From: Nelumbo lutea
Lineage: Eukaryota > Streptophyta > Magnoliopsida > Proteales > Nelumbonaceae
Direction: 5' to 3'
Assembly: GCA_022828595.1 (NCBI GenBank)
Contig: JAKGHH010000004.1
Span: 86,146,270-86,210,269 of the forward strand
Length of the DNA stretch: 64,000 nucleotides
Made by a program: the position numbers and the translations under genes. Below, in pieces: positions 21,899 through 32,400 of the stretch. The notes under the pieces were generated by a model. That model was not told the DNA's origin. It did no database searches and saw only the letters and a program-made list of their open reading frames with translations. Position 1 is the stretch's first letter; each line of letters starts with the position of its first letter.

Positions 21899-24230
21899 TG
21901 TGCCCATGACAAATGTGATCAACCGTTGAGTCCTCGAGATAAAAAACAAAAAATAAATGAATAAGTAAAAAGTGACCTTTATTCAATATTCATACACGTA
22001 AAGCATAGATTCCCACTTTTAATTTTAAAACTAATATATGTCTATGTGCTTGCACATGACAAATTTTGTGATGATGAAGATAGTATATAATATGTTTCAA
22101 AAATCTCTTACAACTTTTTTTTTATATTTCTGTCTATAAAAAATATTCTTATTTGTCACAATTATTATGGTACATTCATATAAAGATATACTTAAATGTT
22201 TTCTATGTAATTTATATTTTTTTTTGCATATTTTTGTGTTTTTATTTTTTTTTTAATTTTATTATTTAGTTATAATTTCATGAATTGACACTATAGAGTT
22301 TTTATCTTGTTTATATTTCTTGTTTTTATTATTTAATTATGAAATCAATGGTTGACAAATATGACCCAAAAGATTGAACTGTTATCCGACACCAAGAAAA
22401 AAAATTCAATTTTGTGTTGGTTTTAAATTTCAAATTTAAACTTTATTTTCAGCATCAATAAAGCATTTATTATTTATCATACTTATTTTTCATTAATATG
22501 ATTAATATAAAATATTAAATAGTGCCAAATTTTTATTTAAAAATTTTTGAATTATTAGATATTTTTTTTGTATTTTTATATTTTTCTCATTTTTTATTTA
22601 TTTATGAGATCAAGGGTTGACACATTTGAATTGCTTACTCACCACCATGATAGAAAAACAATACAATTTTGGGTAAATTTTAAAAATATGTATTTTATAT
22701 CATTAAAAATATTGGATGTATATCTAATTGATAAAATTTATTTGTTTTTATTTTGTGAAAATATTATCTTAAATATAGGATTCAATAAAAGAATAGGAGT
22801 TAATACCCTAAGATAAGATTTAATGAGAGGCCGAGGTGTAGTACTTCAAATTACATTTTGTGCTCTCACAAGGACCAAATTCAAAAATAGAGGTATTTTA
22901 GTCAAGAAAAAGATTTAATGAATGTTAATGGGAGTTAATAATTTAAATATGAGACTTAAAGAAAGGAATTTAAATGAGAAGAAAAGTGGTTTTTCAAATT
23001 ACATTTCCATGCTTAAAATTAGATAAAGACCAAAGTAAAAAATTGGGGTAATTTAGCCAAAAAAAAAATTCCACACCATTATTCACACTTTTAATAATAC
23101 TAGTAAGTGTGTGCATGCTTTGCACATGATAATTCTAGATGATGATAAAGATAGTAATATTATATCCAAAATTTTCTATAAATTTTATGTATTTTTTATT
23201 TTTTTATTTTTTATTTTTATTATTAATCGGATAATCATCATTGGATTACATAAATACTTTATCAAAAAAATGTGATAATTGGATCAAGTTGTGAACTTTC
23301 TTCTTTTTGTAGTATTTTTTTTTTTTTGTGTGTGTATCTTTTTTATTCAGTTATCAAAAAAAATGTAAAATTTAAATAGAGGGAATTGAATTGGGTGAAA
23401 AGTATTTTAGATGTAGAATTGTAGATGAAATAGGAACTAAGTTCAAAATTGAGTATTTTAGTCAAAAGAAAGTTCCACAATATTATTCATATTTTTAATA
23501 GTAGTATAAATGTAGAATTGTAGATGTGTTTTATTTTTTCTATAACTTTTTTTGTATTTTTGTGTGTAAATATAATTCTAATATGTCACACTTACTTTTT
23601 GTTTAATATGATAAATATATGATAGTATACATGTGCTTAAATGTTTCTTTTGCAAAACTTATGTATTTTTTTTATTTCTGTATTTTTATATTTTATTAAC
23701 TTTTATTATTTATTTATAATATTAAAGGTTAACATGTTTGACCCAAAACTTGAACTATTGATGTTTGCCAAACAGTAAAATAGTTTCACTTTTGGTCAAT
23801 TCTAAATTATGTATTTTAATTTCAAAAATAATTCTTGTTTATTACACTTACTTTTTAAATTTGATTAATAAAAATATCATAAGTGTGTAATTTTTTCTAC
23901 ATCTTTGTAATTTTTTATATTTATTTCTATTTTAAAATTTTTATTACCTAACTATGACTTCGCGGGTTGATCAATTTGATTTAGATGGTTAAATTGCTTG
24001 GCCACCACTTGGATTGAAAATGGTTTTGTTTTTTAATCAATTTTAAAATATATGGGTTTATATTGTTAAAAATATTGACACATATCTAATTTAATAAGAG
24101 AAAATGGGATTAATAATTTAAATAAAAGACTTAATGAAAGGGGTTTAAATGAGGTGGAAAGTAATAATTGAAATTACATTTTCAACACTTACCATTAGAG
24201 ATGGACTAAGTACACAATTATGGTCATTTT
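21899..24230. repeat. AT-rich degenerate repeat block, left part
   Basis: No gene. Related AT-rich modules recur at about 22,010-22,400, 22,440-22,650, 23,085-23,240, 23,480-23,760 and 23,830-24,060. They share words such as GCTTGCACATGACAAAT / GCTTTGCACATGATAATT, GATGATGAAGATAGTA, TTATTATTTAGTTAT and GACCCAAAAgaTTGAACT. The block is cut by the Tat element and continues at 34,948. The class is unknown; Helitron-related or old non-LTR sequence are both possible. Confidence 0.45.
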
Positions 24231-24235
24231 GGTAG

Positions 24236-25190
24236 TGATGAAGGAGGATTTGGCCCGACCTCCTAGTAGGGGAACACGTGGACGTGATTCCACGTAAGCA
24301 ACAACTCAACGTAACCAAATCGGCACATGGACGTGACTCGACACAAGTGACAACTCAGCATAAGTCAACTCGCTACAAAGCAAGCTCGGGTACGCCAGTA
24401 CCCCAAACTGAAGTCACTTCGGGACGAACGCACCTCAGTACAAGATTACACTAGGACCACCTCGGCCCGGGGGCACTTTGGCATTTACGACAAGGGCAAA
24501 CCTAAGCGTGAGCTTGAGAAGCTCGCTACCAGGTAGTCTGGTATCCTACAGGTAGCTCGCCTACCGTATAGATCTCTACATGGCAACCTCAGTACAAGAT
24601 TACACTGGGATCACTTCGGCCTAGGGGCACTTTGGCATTTACAACAATGGCAGACCTAAGCGTGAGCTCGAGAAGCTCGCTACCGAGTAGCCTGGTATCC
24701 TACAGGTAGCTCGCCTACTGTACAGATCTCTGCATGGCAACCTCGAGGAATACACCCCCATCCCTGAACCCCGCAGGACTGTACTTATAAAGGTAACCTT
24801 AGTTCACCAACTCCCCATTTTGACGGGAAGTGATAGTGTTACCGTTTGGCGACGTTTCAACCACCTAACACACGACAAGTCCCATCATAATAGGGATTCA
24901 GTGATCATTCCACCTACCCACCAGAGCCAATGTATAAAGACCCCGCTCTTAACAGGGGCGAAGGTAAGTTCTATTATCATTGTTGTGTGTGTAATCCTCA
25001 TTCTCTAAGCTCTCTCACTGTTATCATCTTCAAGCTCTCTACTGTCACTGTGTTCTAACTTAGACATCGGAGTATCCACGCTAGGTGAGCCACCCTAGGA
25101 TCTCTGACTCATCTCTTTCAGGAACCCGTTCTCATCGTCGTTGGAATCCAAATTATATCCAACAGAGAGTAACCATATCACGCCACATCA
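24236..25190 (+). repeat. Tat 5' LTR, 955 bp
   Basis: TG...CA bounded. Contains TATA-like CTTATAAAGG at about 24,784 and TGTATAAAGACC at about 24,930, either of which could serve the LTR promoter. It is 154 bp longer than the 3' LTR because of an internal tandem duplication. Confidence 0.9.
24432..24739 (+). repeat. 154-bp tandem duplication present only in the 5' LTR
   Basis: Copy A (24,432-24,585) and copy B (24,586-24,739) both begin ACCTCAGTACAAGATTACAC. Copy A is nearly identical to the single copy in the 3' LTR (about 34,338-34,491). Copy B differs from copy A at many more sites (for example CTCGGCCCGGG against TTCGGCCTAGG, GACAAGGGCAA against AACAATGGCAG). Confidence 0.85.
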
Positions 25191-25192
25191 AT

Positions 25193-25210
25193 TGGCACCG
25201 TTTGTGGGAT
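25193..25210 (+). promoter_or_regulatory. Tat primer binding site
   Basis: TGGCACCGTTTGTGGGAT begins two bases after the LTR. TGG pairs with a tRNA CCA end. The rest resembles, with several mismatches, the complement of the tRNA-Asp 3' end used by many plant gypsy elements. Confidence 0.6.
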
Positions 25211-25272
25211 TTCTTACAAAAATCCTTTCTATCATCTTTCCAATAACCAAAAGAACTCAAAAAACCAAACCT

Positions 25273-26990
25273 ATGGCTTCTTCCAGCAATGTCGGACAAC
25301 ACAGAGAAGCAAACACCTCCGAGGAGCAACCTCAGCTCCCAACTGTCTGTATAAGCCAGTTCACCAAACTGCTTCCCGCAGGTGGGATCACAGCACCTGT
25401 TGTGCCTCAACCATTTGAGCCTGTGAACGCCCCACTTCCCCCTGTAGTGGGTGCAACCTCCGTCAAACCATCCGTAGTCCCCCCGGGAGTAGGACAAAAC
25501 CAACTAAGCAACCTGGTATACTGCGTACAGGCTATTCAAGCCCAAATGTACCAGTTCCAGCAATACCAACAACAAGTTATGCATCACATGTACCAACAGC
25601 AGTTCCCACCGCTACAGCAGAACCAACAACCCACCCCACCTCAATGTCCAATCACCCTAAGCAAGCCTCGCCGCCAAAGTAGTTGTCTTGACCGGGAGGA
25701 GACCTCCTAGGCTTCGCCTCGTGGCAAAAGAGAAAGACAAGTCCCTCCCACCTCTCATCAAGTAAGCAGGTCGAGAGATACTCGGCCCACCATGATCAGT
25801 CCACCGTGACCTACGCGACCTGAAGGCACTCTTGCAGGAAACTAGTTCGGAGTCCTAGCTGAGAACTCCAGGCAGGGCTTCTCAGTCCGTAGTAGCCGAC
25901 AGTCCGAGTCACTCCCAACCAAAGCACCATCCGACAGTGTGGAGGTCAGCAGCACCGCTACAGAACCAGTCGAGCAGCGGCAAAGAAGGCATACCGGAGC
26001 ACCCATCCGACTGGAGTAGCCTAAAGGTAAAGCGGAGGTAAGCTCAGGAGTCGCAAAAACCACTCCCCTCCTTTCTGTACCCTCTCCGCTATCCCCCGAG
26101 CTCTTGGCCTCCCCGATGCCAACAAATTTCAGGGTCCCCCCTCTAGACAAGTATGACGGGTCTTTTGACCCTAATGACCACGTGGATTCCTTTCAGTCCC
26201 AGATGCACCTCGCTGGGGCTGACGAGGCCTGCATGTGCATCGCCTTCTACATGACCTTCAAAGGAGTAGCCCACACTTGGTATAGAAACATTGCGCCTGG
26301 GACAGTTAAAAGTTGGGCGCAGCTCGTACAGTTGTTCACCTCGCACTTCATCGCTAGTAAGAAGTGTCTGAAGTCGCAAAAGAGCATTCTCAGTATAGTC
26401 CATAGGGAAGGGGAGTCAATCAGAAGCTACATCAAATGCTTCAACGACACTTGCCTGCTTATCCCGGACTTAGACCCAGCCGTGAGACTTGTGGTAGCCA
26501 AAAAGGGGATCATTCATAGAGAATTTAAGTGGCATGTGGTGGTGAACAAACCCAAGGACAACAAGGAGTTCCTTAAGCTTGCTAATCAGTTCATCGGGAC
26601 TGAGGAAGAGATGAACCGACGAACTAAAGCCCCAACAGAGAAAAGAAAGTGGGAGGACCACAGCTCAAACAATGAAGGCGACAAGAGCAAGAAAAGCAAA
26701 TTCCCCGTCAGGGGGAACAGGCCAGATTTCCACCCCCAAGCTCCCCCGTTGGAAAGAACAAGCTTCACGCCCCTCAACGCAAAGCGTGGGGAAATTCTCA
26801 TGGCAATAAAGGACGCTTCCTTTGTGAAGTGGCCACCCAGGTTGAGAAGCGACCCGACACATAGAAATAAAAATGTATATTTTCATTTTCACAAAGACCA
26901 CAGTCAAGCACCGAAAACTATAAAAATCTTCGAGACAAGATAGAAGAGCTCATTCGTCGCAGGTACCTGAGAAACTTTGTACAAAGAAAT
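25273..26990 (+). pseudogene. Tat gag, broken
   Basis: An N-terminal part reads from ATG at 25,273 (MASSSNVGQ) to a stop at 25,708-25,710 and is Pro/Gln-rich. After a disrupted linker the retrotransposon gag domain is open from 26,104 to 26,943: VPPLDKYDGSFDPNDHVDSF, HTWYRNIAPGTVKSW, LFTSHF, ESIRSYIKCFN. The C-terminal knuckle that in Tat gags reads C-x-FH-x-DHGH-x3-C is degraded here to FHFHKDHSQAP with cysteines missing, and a stop follows. Gag would form the retroelement particle in the cytoplasm. Confidence 0.8.
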
Positions 26991-27239
26991 AATAAAGGCT
27001 AGACAGATCTGCGAGGGGAGCAAAAGAAAGACGCTCCCGAGTCCAGCAACAGGCCAAATGAATAGAGACAACTGCTTAAAGAGAGACCAAATCGCGAGAT
27101 AATCAATACGATCACCGGCGGGTCGGTTGTCGCGGGCTGCTCCACTGCAACAGGGAAGACTTCAGCCCGCGAGCTAGAACATGAAGAGTAGAACCCTCCA
27201 AAGCGGCCACAGATTGAGGACCCTATATTCTTTACCGAG

Positions 27240-27776
27240 GACGGCGCGCACGGGATTCAATACCCCCATGATGATGCGCTGGTCATAAGAATGAAGATCA
27301 ACGACTTCGAAGTCAAGCGCATCCTAGTAGATTCAGGGAGTTCGACCAATATCCTGTTCAAAAGCACCTTCGACAAGCTACAACTCCGGAAAAGCGATCT
27401 CCAGTCCGCCAGTACTCCTCTAGTGGGCTTCAATGGAGAAGAAGTCAGGCCCCTCGAGCGAGTTTCCTTACCCGTGGAGGTCGGCACGTGGCTCAACATC
27501 GTGAAGTTTGAACATACCTTCCTAGTAGTTGCAACGCCCTCCCCGTACAACGCCATCATAGGGCGGCCCGTGACCCATGCGCTTCGTGCGGTGGTATCTA
27601 CTTACTACCTAGCCATGAAGTTCCCCACGAACTTCGGGGTAGGGGTAGCTCGGGGTGATCAGCTCGAGTCTCGGAAGTGTTACGTCACCACTCTCAAAGG
27701 GAAAGGCAAGCTAGCGGATGACCTCGAGTTAGAACCAACCTATGGAGTACTTCGAGGAGCGAGCTACGACTACTGA
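27240..27776 (+). pseudogene. Tat aspartic protease region
   Basis: Open from 27,291. ILVDSGSSTNILF holds the D-S-G catalytic triplet, followed by LVGFNGEEVRPLERVSLPV and FLVVATPSPYNAIIGRPVTH, the typical Tat protease-RT linker. The domain itself looks intact, but it is separated by stops from gag (left) and from RT (right, stop at 27,774-27,776). Confidence 0.75.
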
Positions 27777-28690
27777 AGGGACGATCCACGTCCCAACCTC
27801 AGCGGAAGATCCAGTCAGAACTCTCCAGATCAGAGCCACGATCGAAGAGCCTCTCCACTCTCGACTGGAAAGTTTTCTACTTGAGAATTTAGATGTGTTT
27901 GCCTGGTCCACGACAGAAATGCCTGGCATAGATGCTAAGGTTATAACTCACAGGTTGAACACTAATCCTTTAGTCATGGCAGTTAGATAAAAAAAATTCA
28001 ACCTAGCCCCAGAGCGCTGGAAGATAGTCGATGAGGAGGTCGGGAAACTCCTCGCAGTCGATTTCATCAGGGAGGTCCACTACCCAAGCTGGGTGGCTAA
28101 CCATGTTCTGGTAAAGTCGATTACATCAACCTGAATCGAGCTTGCCCAAAGGATTGTTTCCCTCTCCCCAAGATCAATCGTCTAGTGGATATGACCTCAG
28201 GGCACGAGTTGTTGAGTTTTCTGGACGCATACTCGGGCTATAACCAGATCAAGATGGACCCTGCCGACGAGGAAAAAACAACATTTATAACCAAGCTAGG
28301 CTTGTACTGTTATAAGGTTATGCCCTTCGGACTAAAAAATGCCGGGGAAACCTTTCAAAGACTTGTCAACAAACTTTTTGAGCCATTGATCGGCGATAAG
28401 GTTGAATGCTATGAGGACAACATGGTCGTCAAAACTCGACTCTCAGACTGTTTAATAAGTGACTTGCAATGTGTTTTCAAAATTCTATGCAAGTATAGTA
28501 TGAAATTGAACCCTACTAAGTGCATCTTCGGTGTCACCTCGGGTAAGTTCTTGGGTTACATAGTTAACCGGCGCGAAGTCAAGGCAAACCCTGAAAAAAT
28601 CAAGAATATTCTAGAAATGAAACCACCTCGCAAGTTGAAAGAGGTCCACAGGGGAATGGCTGCATGACAGCCTTAAGCCGCTTCATGTCC
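27742..28690 (+). pseudogene. Tat reverse transcriptase, active site lost
   Basis: Reads MEYFEERATTTEG and LENLDVFAWSTTEMPGID, then a TAA stop at about 27,988, then LAPERWKIVDEEVGKLL. A small deletion at about 28,110 removes the K-x-R-x-C block normally found before VDY. From 28,185 the core is open: SFLDAYSGYNQIKM, FITKLGLYCYKVMPFGLKNA. The catalytic YVDD box is YEDN (about 28,411), so one metal-binding Asp is Asn. Enzyme activity is very unlikely. Confidence 0.85.
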
Positions 28691-29260
28691 AAATCGGTGG
28701 ATTGCTGCCTGCCCTTCTTAAGGCAATCAAGAAAAGTAAAGACTTTGAGTGGAGTAAAGAGTGTCAGCTCGCCTTCAACGAGCTAAAAGAATACCTAGTT
28801 AGTATCCTGGTTTTGATCCGACCCGAGGAGGGCAATGTTTTAAAACTGTACCTCTCTGCAAGTGACGAAGTAATTAGTTCAGTACTAATAAAAGAAGTAG
28901 ATCGGGTCCAACGACCTATCTACTATGTGAGTAAAGTTTTGCAGGATGTGGAAACCGGTACTCAGAGATCGAGAAGCTGGCGTACGCACTAGTCATGACA
29001 GCTCGAAAGCTTCGCCCGCATTTCCAAGCCCACATTGTCGTAGTCCTCACAAACAAGCCTCTGAGGCAAGTCTTACTCAAGCCTGAGGTATCTGGCAGAC
29101 TGACGAAGTGGGCCATCGAACTCAGCGAATACGACCTCTATTACGAGCCTCGGGCGGCAATTAAGGCCCAAGCCTTGGCCGACTTCATAGCAGAGTGTAC
29201 CTTCAGCAACGCAGTCCCCGAGTTGACAGAGATCGGACATGGAGAAGAGGCTTCAACCAA
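28691..29260 (+). pseudogene. Tat RNase H (first domain), broken
   Basis: Two open pieces, 28,702-28,992 (LKLYLSASDEVISSVLI, RPIYYVSKVLQ) and 28,995-29,200 (LVMTARKLRPHFQAHIVVV, LTKWAIELSEYDLYY, ALADFIAE), make the gypsy RNase H and its tether. A shift near 28,970-28,985 separates them. Confidence 0.75.
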
Positions 29261-29299
29261 TACAGCACCGATCCCGGTTAAAGAAAATCCAACTTGGGA

Positions 29300-29720
29300 T
29301 GAAGAACCCTGGATCCTTCATGTGGATGGCTCATCCAACCAATAAGGAAGCGGGGTCGGCGCCGTACTACACGGACCAAGCGAGGTGAAACTAGAGTATG
29401 CACTTCGGTTTGAGTTCGCGACATCCAACAACGAAGCTGAGTACGAAGCACTACTAGCCAGGCTCGCATTGGTGAAAGAAGTACGAGCAAAGCACGTCGT
29501 CATCTGCAATGACTCCCAGCCCGTGGTCAATCAGGTCACCGGAGACTACGAAGCCCGCGACCCTGCCATGGCCGCTTATTTGACTCAAGTTAGGGAAGTT
29601 CTACAAAGCTTCCAATCATATTTTATTAGGCAGGTTCCAAGGTCTGAAAACGCTAAGGCCGATGCACTGTCCCGGTTAGCCAGCACGAGTAGCAATGCCA
29701 TGAGGACCGTGCACATAGAG
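29300..29720 (+). pseudogene. Second (archaeal-type) RNase H of Tat element
   Basis: WILHVDGSSNQ (first Asp) is followed by a TAA stop at 29,343-29,345, then GSGVGAVLHGPS, ATSNNEAEYEALLARL (Glu), VVICNDSQPVVNQV (Asp) and NAKADALSRLA (last Asp). The four acidic positions are all present despite the stop. This extra domain assigns the element to the Tat lineage. Confidence 0.8.
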
Positions 29721-29849
29721 AACCTGCCTCGACCCAGATTTTTAGGTGGGCAGAAGAGGTTGCTCCTGCTGCACAAACAGAACCAAGCTAGATCGACCCA
29801 CTTGCGAGCTACCTATTTCACAGAACCCGACCTGCAGATCGCAACGCAG

Positions 29850-31021
29850 CCAAAAGGATAGAACGACTGGCAGCCAAGTACATCATGATAGACGGACGAT
29901 TGTACCAAAAATCTTACACGCTCCCCTACTTGCATTGTTTGCGACCTTCAGAGGCTAAGATCGTCCTCCATGACACCCATGAAGGCCTATGCGGTGGACA
30001 CTTGGAGGCAGGGCTCTCACCTAGAAAGCACTAAGGCAAGGGTACTACTAGCCCACGATGAAGGCAGACACACTCAAGCTCATTAGGAAATGCGACAAAT
30101 GTAAGAGGTACGTCAACATCCATCACCAACTTGTTGCCAGTTTGAAGTACCTCACCAGCCCATGGCCCTTCGCACAATGAGGAATCGACATCCTTGGACC
30201 ATTCCCGCCAGTGACAGGACAGAGGAAATTCTTAGTAGTAGTAGTGGATTACTTCACAAAGTGGGTAGAAGTGGAACCCCTTGCAACAATGACAGCTCGA
30301 ACTGTGTAGAACTTCTTTTGGAAGAACATAATGTGTCGCTTCGGATTGCCTCAAGTGCTCATTTCTGACAATGGTAAGCAGATCGAAGATATCAAGTTCC
30401 AAAACTGGTATGCAGAAATGGGGATACAGCAGAACTTCACTTCGGTAGCACCCCCAGGCGAACGGGCAGACAGAAGTCACGCATAGAGCCATACTTCACA
30501 GAATGAAAGATCGCTTATCTCGAGCTAAGGGGCTATGGATAGAAGAGCTACCTAGCGTACTATGGGCTTACCGAAGTACCATCAAGACTGGCATAGGAGA
30601 AACCCCCTTCAACCTCACCTATGGCACGGAAGTGATAATCCCAGCCGAAATCGAGGTACCTACACTACATTTGGAAGCCTATAACAAAGAAGGAAACGGT
30701 GACGAGCTCTGCACCAACCTCAACCTAGTAGAAGAAGTACGGGATCTCGCATACATCCAGACTGCAACCTACCAGCAAAAAGTAGCACAGTATTAAAACG
30801 CCCGAGTCAGGAAGCGACACTTCCGCGTTGGAGACCTGGTCCTTTGGAAAGTTATGGTACCCGAGCCCGGTGTAGGTAAGCTCGGACCAAACTGGGAAGT
30901 TCCCTACCGAGTAAAGCAGATACTAGGGGAAGGGACGTACAAGCTTGAAACCCTAGAAGAAAAGCAAGTGTCCCGGGCATGGAACATCAGCAACCTAAGG
31001 CGATACTACCTCTTATTATGA
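29850..31021 (+). pseudogene. Tat integrase, broken
   Basis: The zinc-binding part shows HEGLCGGHLEA and CDKCKRY. The core shows GIDILGPFPP (first Asp), VDYFTKWVEVEPL and ISDNGKQ (second Asp). The Glu block (GQTE in relatives) is hit by a shift at about 30,455-30,480. From 30,503 KDRLSRAKGLWIEELPSVLW and ETPFNLTYGTEVIIPAEI are open to a stop at about 30,796. The tail NARVRKRHFRVGDLVLWKV and NLRRYYLL ends at 31,020. Several stops interrupt the first half. Confidence 0.8.
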
Positions 31022-31083
31022 ATTGAAAAGGCACAAGTCTCAAAAACAAGTAAGTAGACTCTAACTCTCAGACTGTGATTTCT

Positions 31084-31190
31084 AAGCTCGCAGTCTACTA
31101 TGAGAGTACTAACTTAGCCATCGGAGCGACCTCACCGGGTTAGTACCTCGGGTCCTCTGACATTTAGTTCCTTACAGGTCTCCAAGGAGC
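31084..31190 (+). repeat. LTR-like fragment inside the Tat element
   Basis: AGCTCGCAGTCTACTATGAG and the following 100 bp match the nested Tat LTR at 9,390-9,495, and more distantly the R/U5 part of this element's own LTR (CTAACTTAGCCATCGGAG at about 34,809). It marks the end of pol and the start of the repeat-bearing tail. Confidence 0.6.
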
Positions 31191-31200
31191 AACTAAATTC

Positions 31201-31402
31201 AGGAACGGACTACAGGTCCCTCCCAAAGCCTAAGGACCATAAGAAGACCCCATTTGCCACTTCGGCACGGGTGAAATTCAAGAGCGGACTATGGGTCCCT
31301 CCCAAAGCCTAAGAGCCATAAGAAGACCCCAATTTCCACTTCAGCACGGGTGAAATCCAGGAGCGGACTACGGGTCCCTCCCAAAGCCTAAGGGCCACAA
31401 AA
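31201..31402 (+). repeat. 79-bp tandem repeats after pol
   Basis: About 2.5 units beginning GGAGCGGACTACGGGTCCC at 31,201, 31,281 and 31,360. They share the motif GACTACGRGTCSCTCCCARA with repeats in the nested Tat element at 8.1-8.5 kb. Confidence 0.75.
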
Positions 31403-31816
31403 TGCCAAACTGAGAAGAACCTAGGCGCTACGTAAGACTTGGTTATCTCTAACCCCTAAGGGAAAGACAGCTTGGGTATGAACCCTACGATGTCTATTCC
31501 ACCCCTGTTGCTCTTACTCAGCTCGATAACTCATTAGTTCGGGGTAACCCGCACAGCCCGAAGTAACACAATTTATACTTTCGGTTATCCTTACTCATTA
31601 CCGGCTCAGTAGCTTGACAGTTCAGGTAACCTATACGTTAAATTGCCCAGCTCGGAGTTCACTCACACTTAGAAATATTTTGCACTCAGGAGTACTCAAA
31701 AGAAAGACTATATTTCATTAATAGAAAAAAGTTCGGATACAAGAATTTTTACCCGAGCTCAAAGGCTAGGGAGAGTACATCCATAGTTCAAAAAGGGGGA
31801 AAAAAGCAAGAAGCCA

Positions 31817-32369
31817 TCACGCAGAAGGGTTCGCCACCTCGACCTCAGTATCACCCTCCTCCCCTGAAGAGTCGGGCTCTGCATCCGCTACCTTGGCCAC
31901 TTCGAGGTCCAAGCCAGTCATCATGATCCCACCGAGATCAAGGTCTGGGAATTTCAGACGAACCAAGTACCGACACAGCTTAAACCCAGCATGATAGAAG
32001 TCTGATCCATATTCGACCTATAGGGCCTCGAACTCCGGGGACTCTTTTAAGCTCTTAATGGCCTTGGCCCCCTCTTCCACGATAGAGGCATCGAGGTCCA
32101 TGATCTCCCGTTCAAGATGTGCCTTCTCCTCGGTCAATGAGGAGATTTGCCCCTCCTGGGTCAGGTTCAACTTCTTTTGGGCCTTCTTAGCCATGAGTAC
32201 CTCGCTCCGAGCCAGATCCAGGTCGCGGTGGAGCTTCTTTATCTTCGTCCTAGCATCAATGGCTTCCTTCATACGGATCGCAGCTTGGCAGGCCAACGCG
32301 TGACCAACAGAGTTAGCCTGCCAACAAGAAAGTCAAGATTAGTAAAACAAAGAGGGGGAGAGAAGGAAA

Positions 32370-32400
<31 letters not shown>

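Noticed and set aside
25153..25503. Minus-strand open frame over the gag start
   Set aside because: Shadow of the gag frame; no family resemblance.
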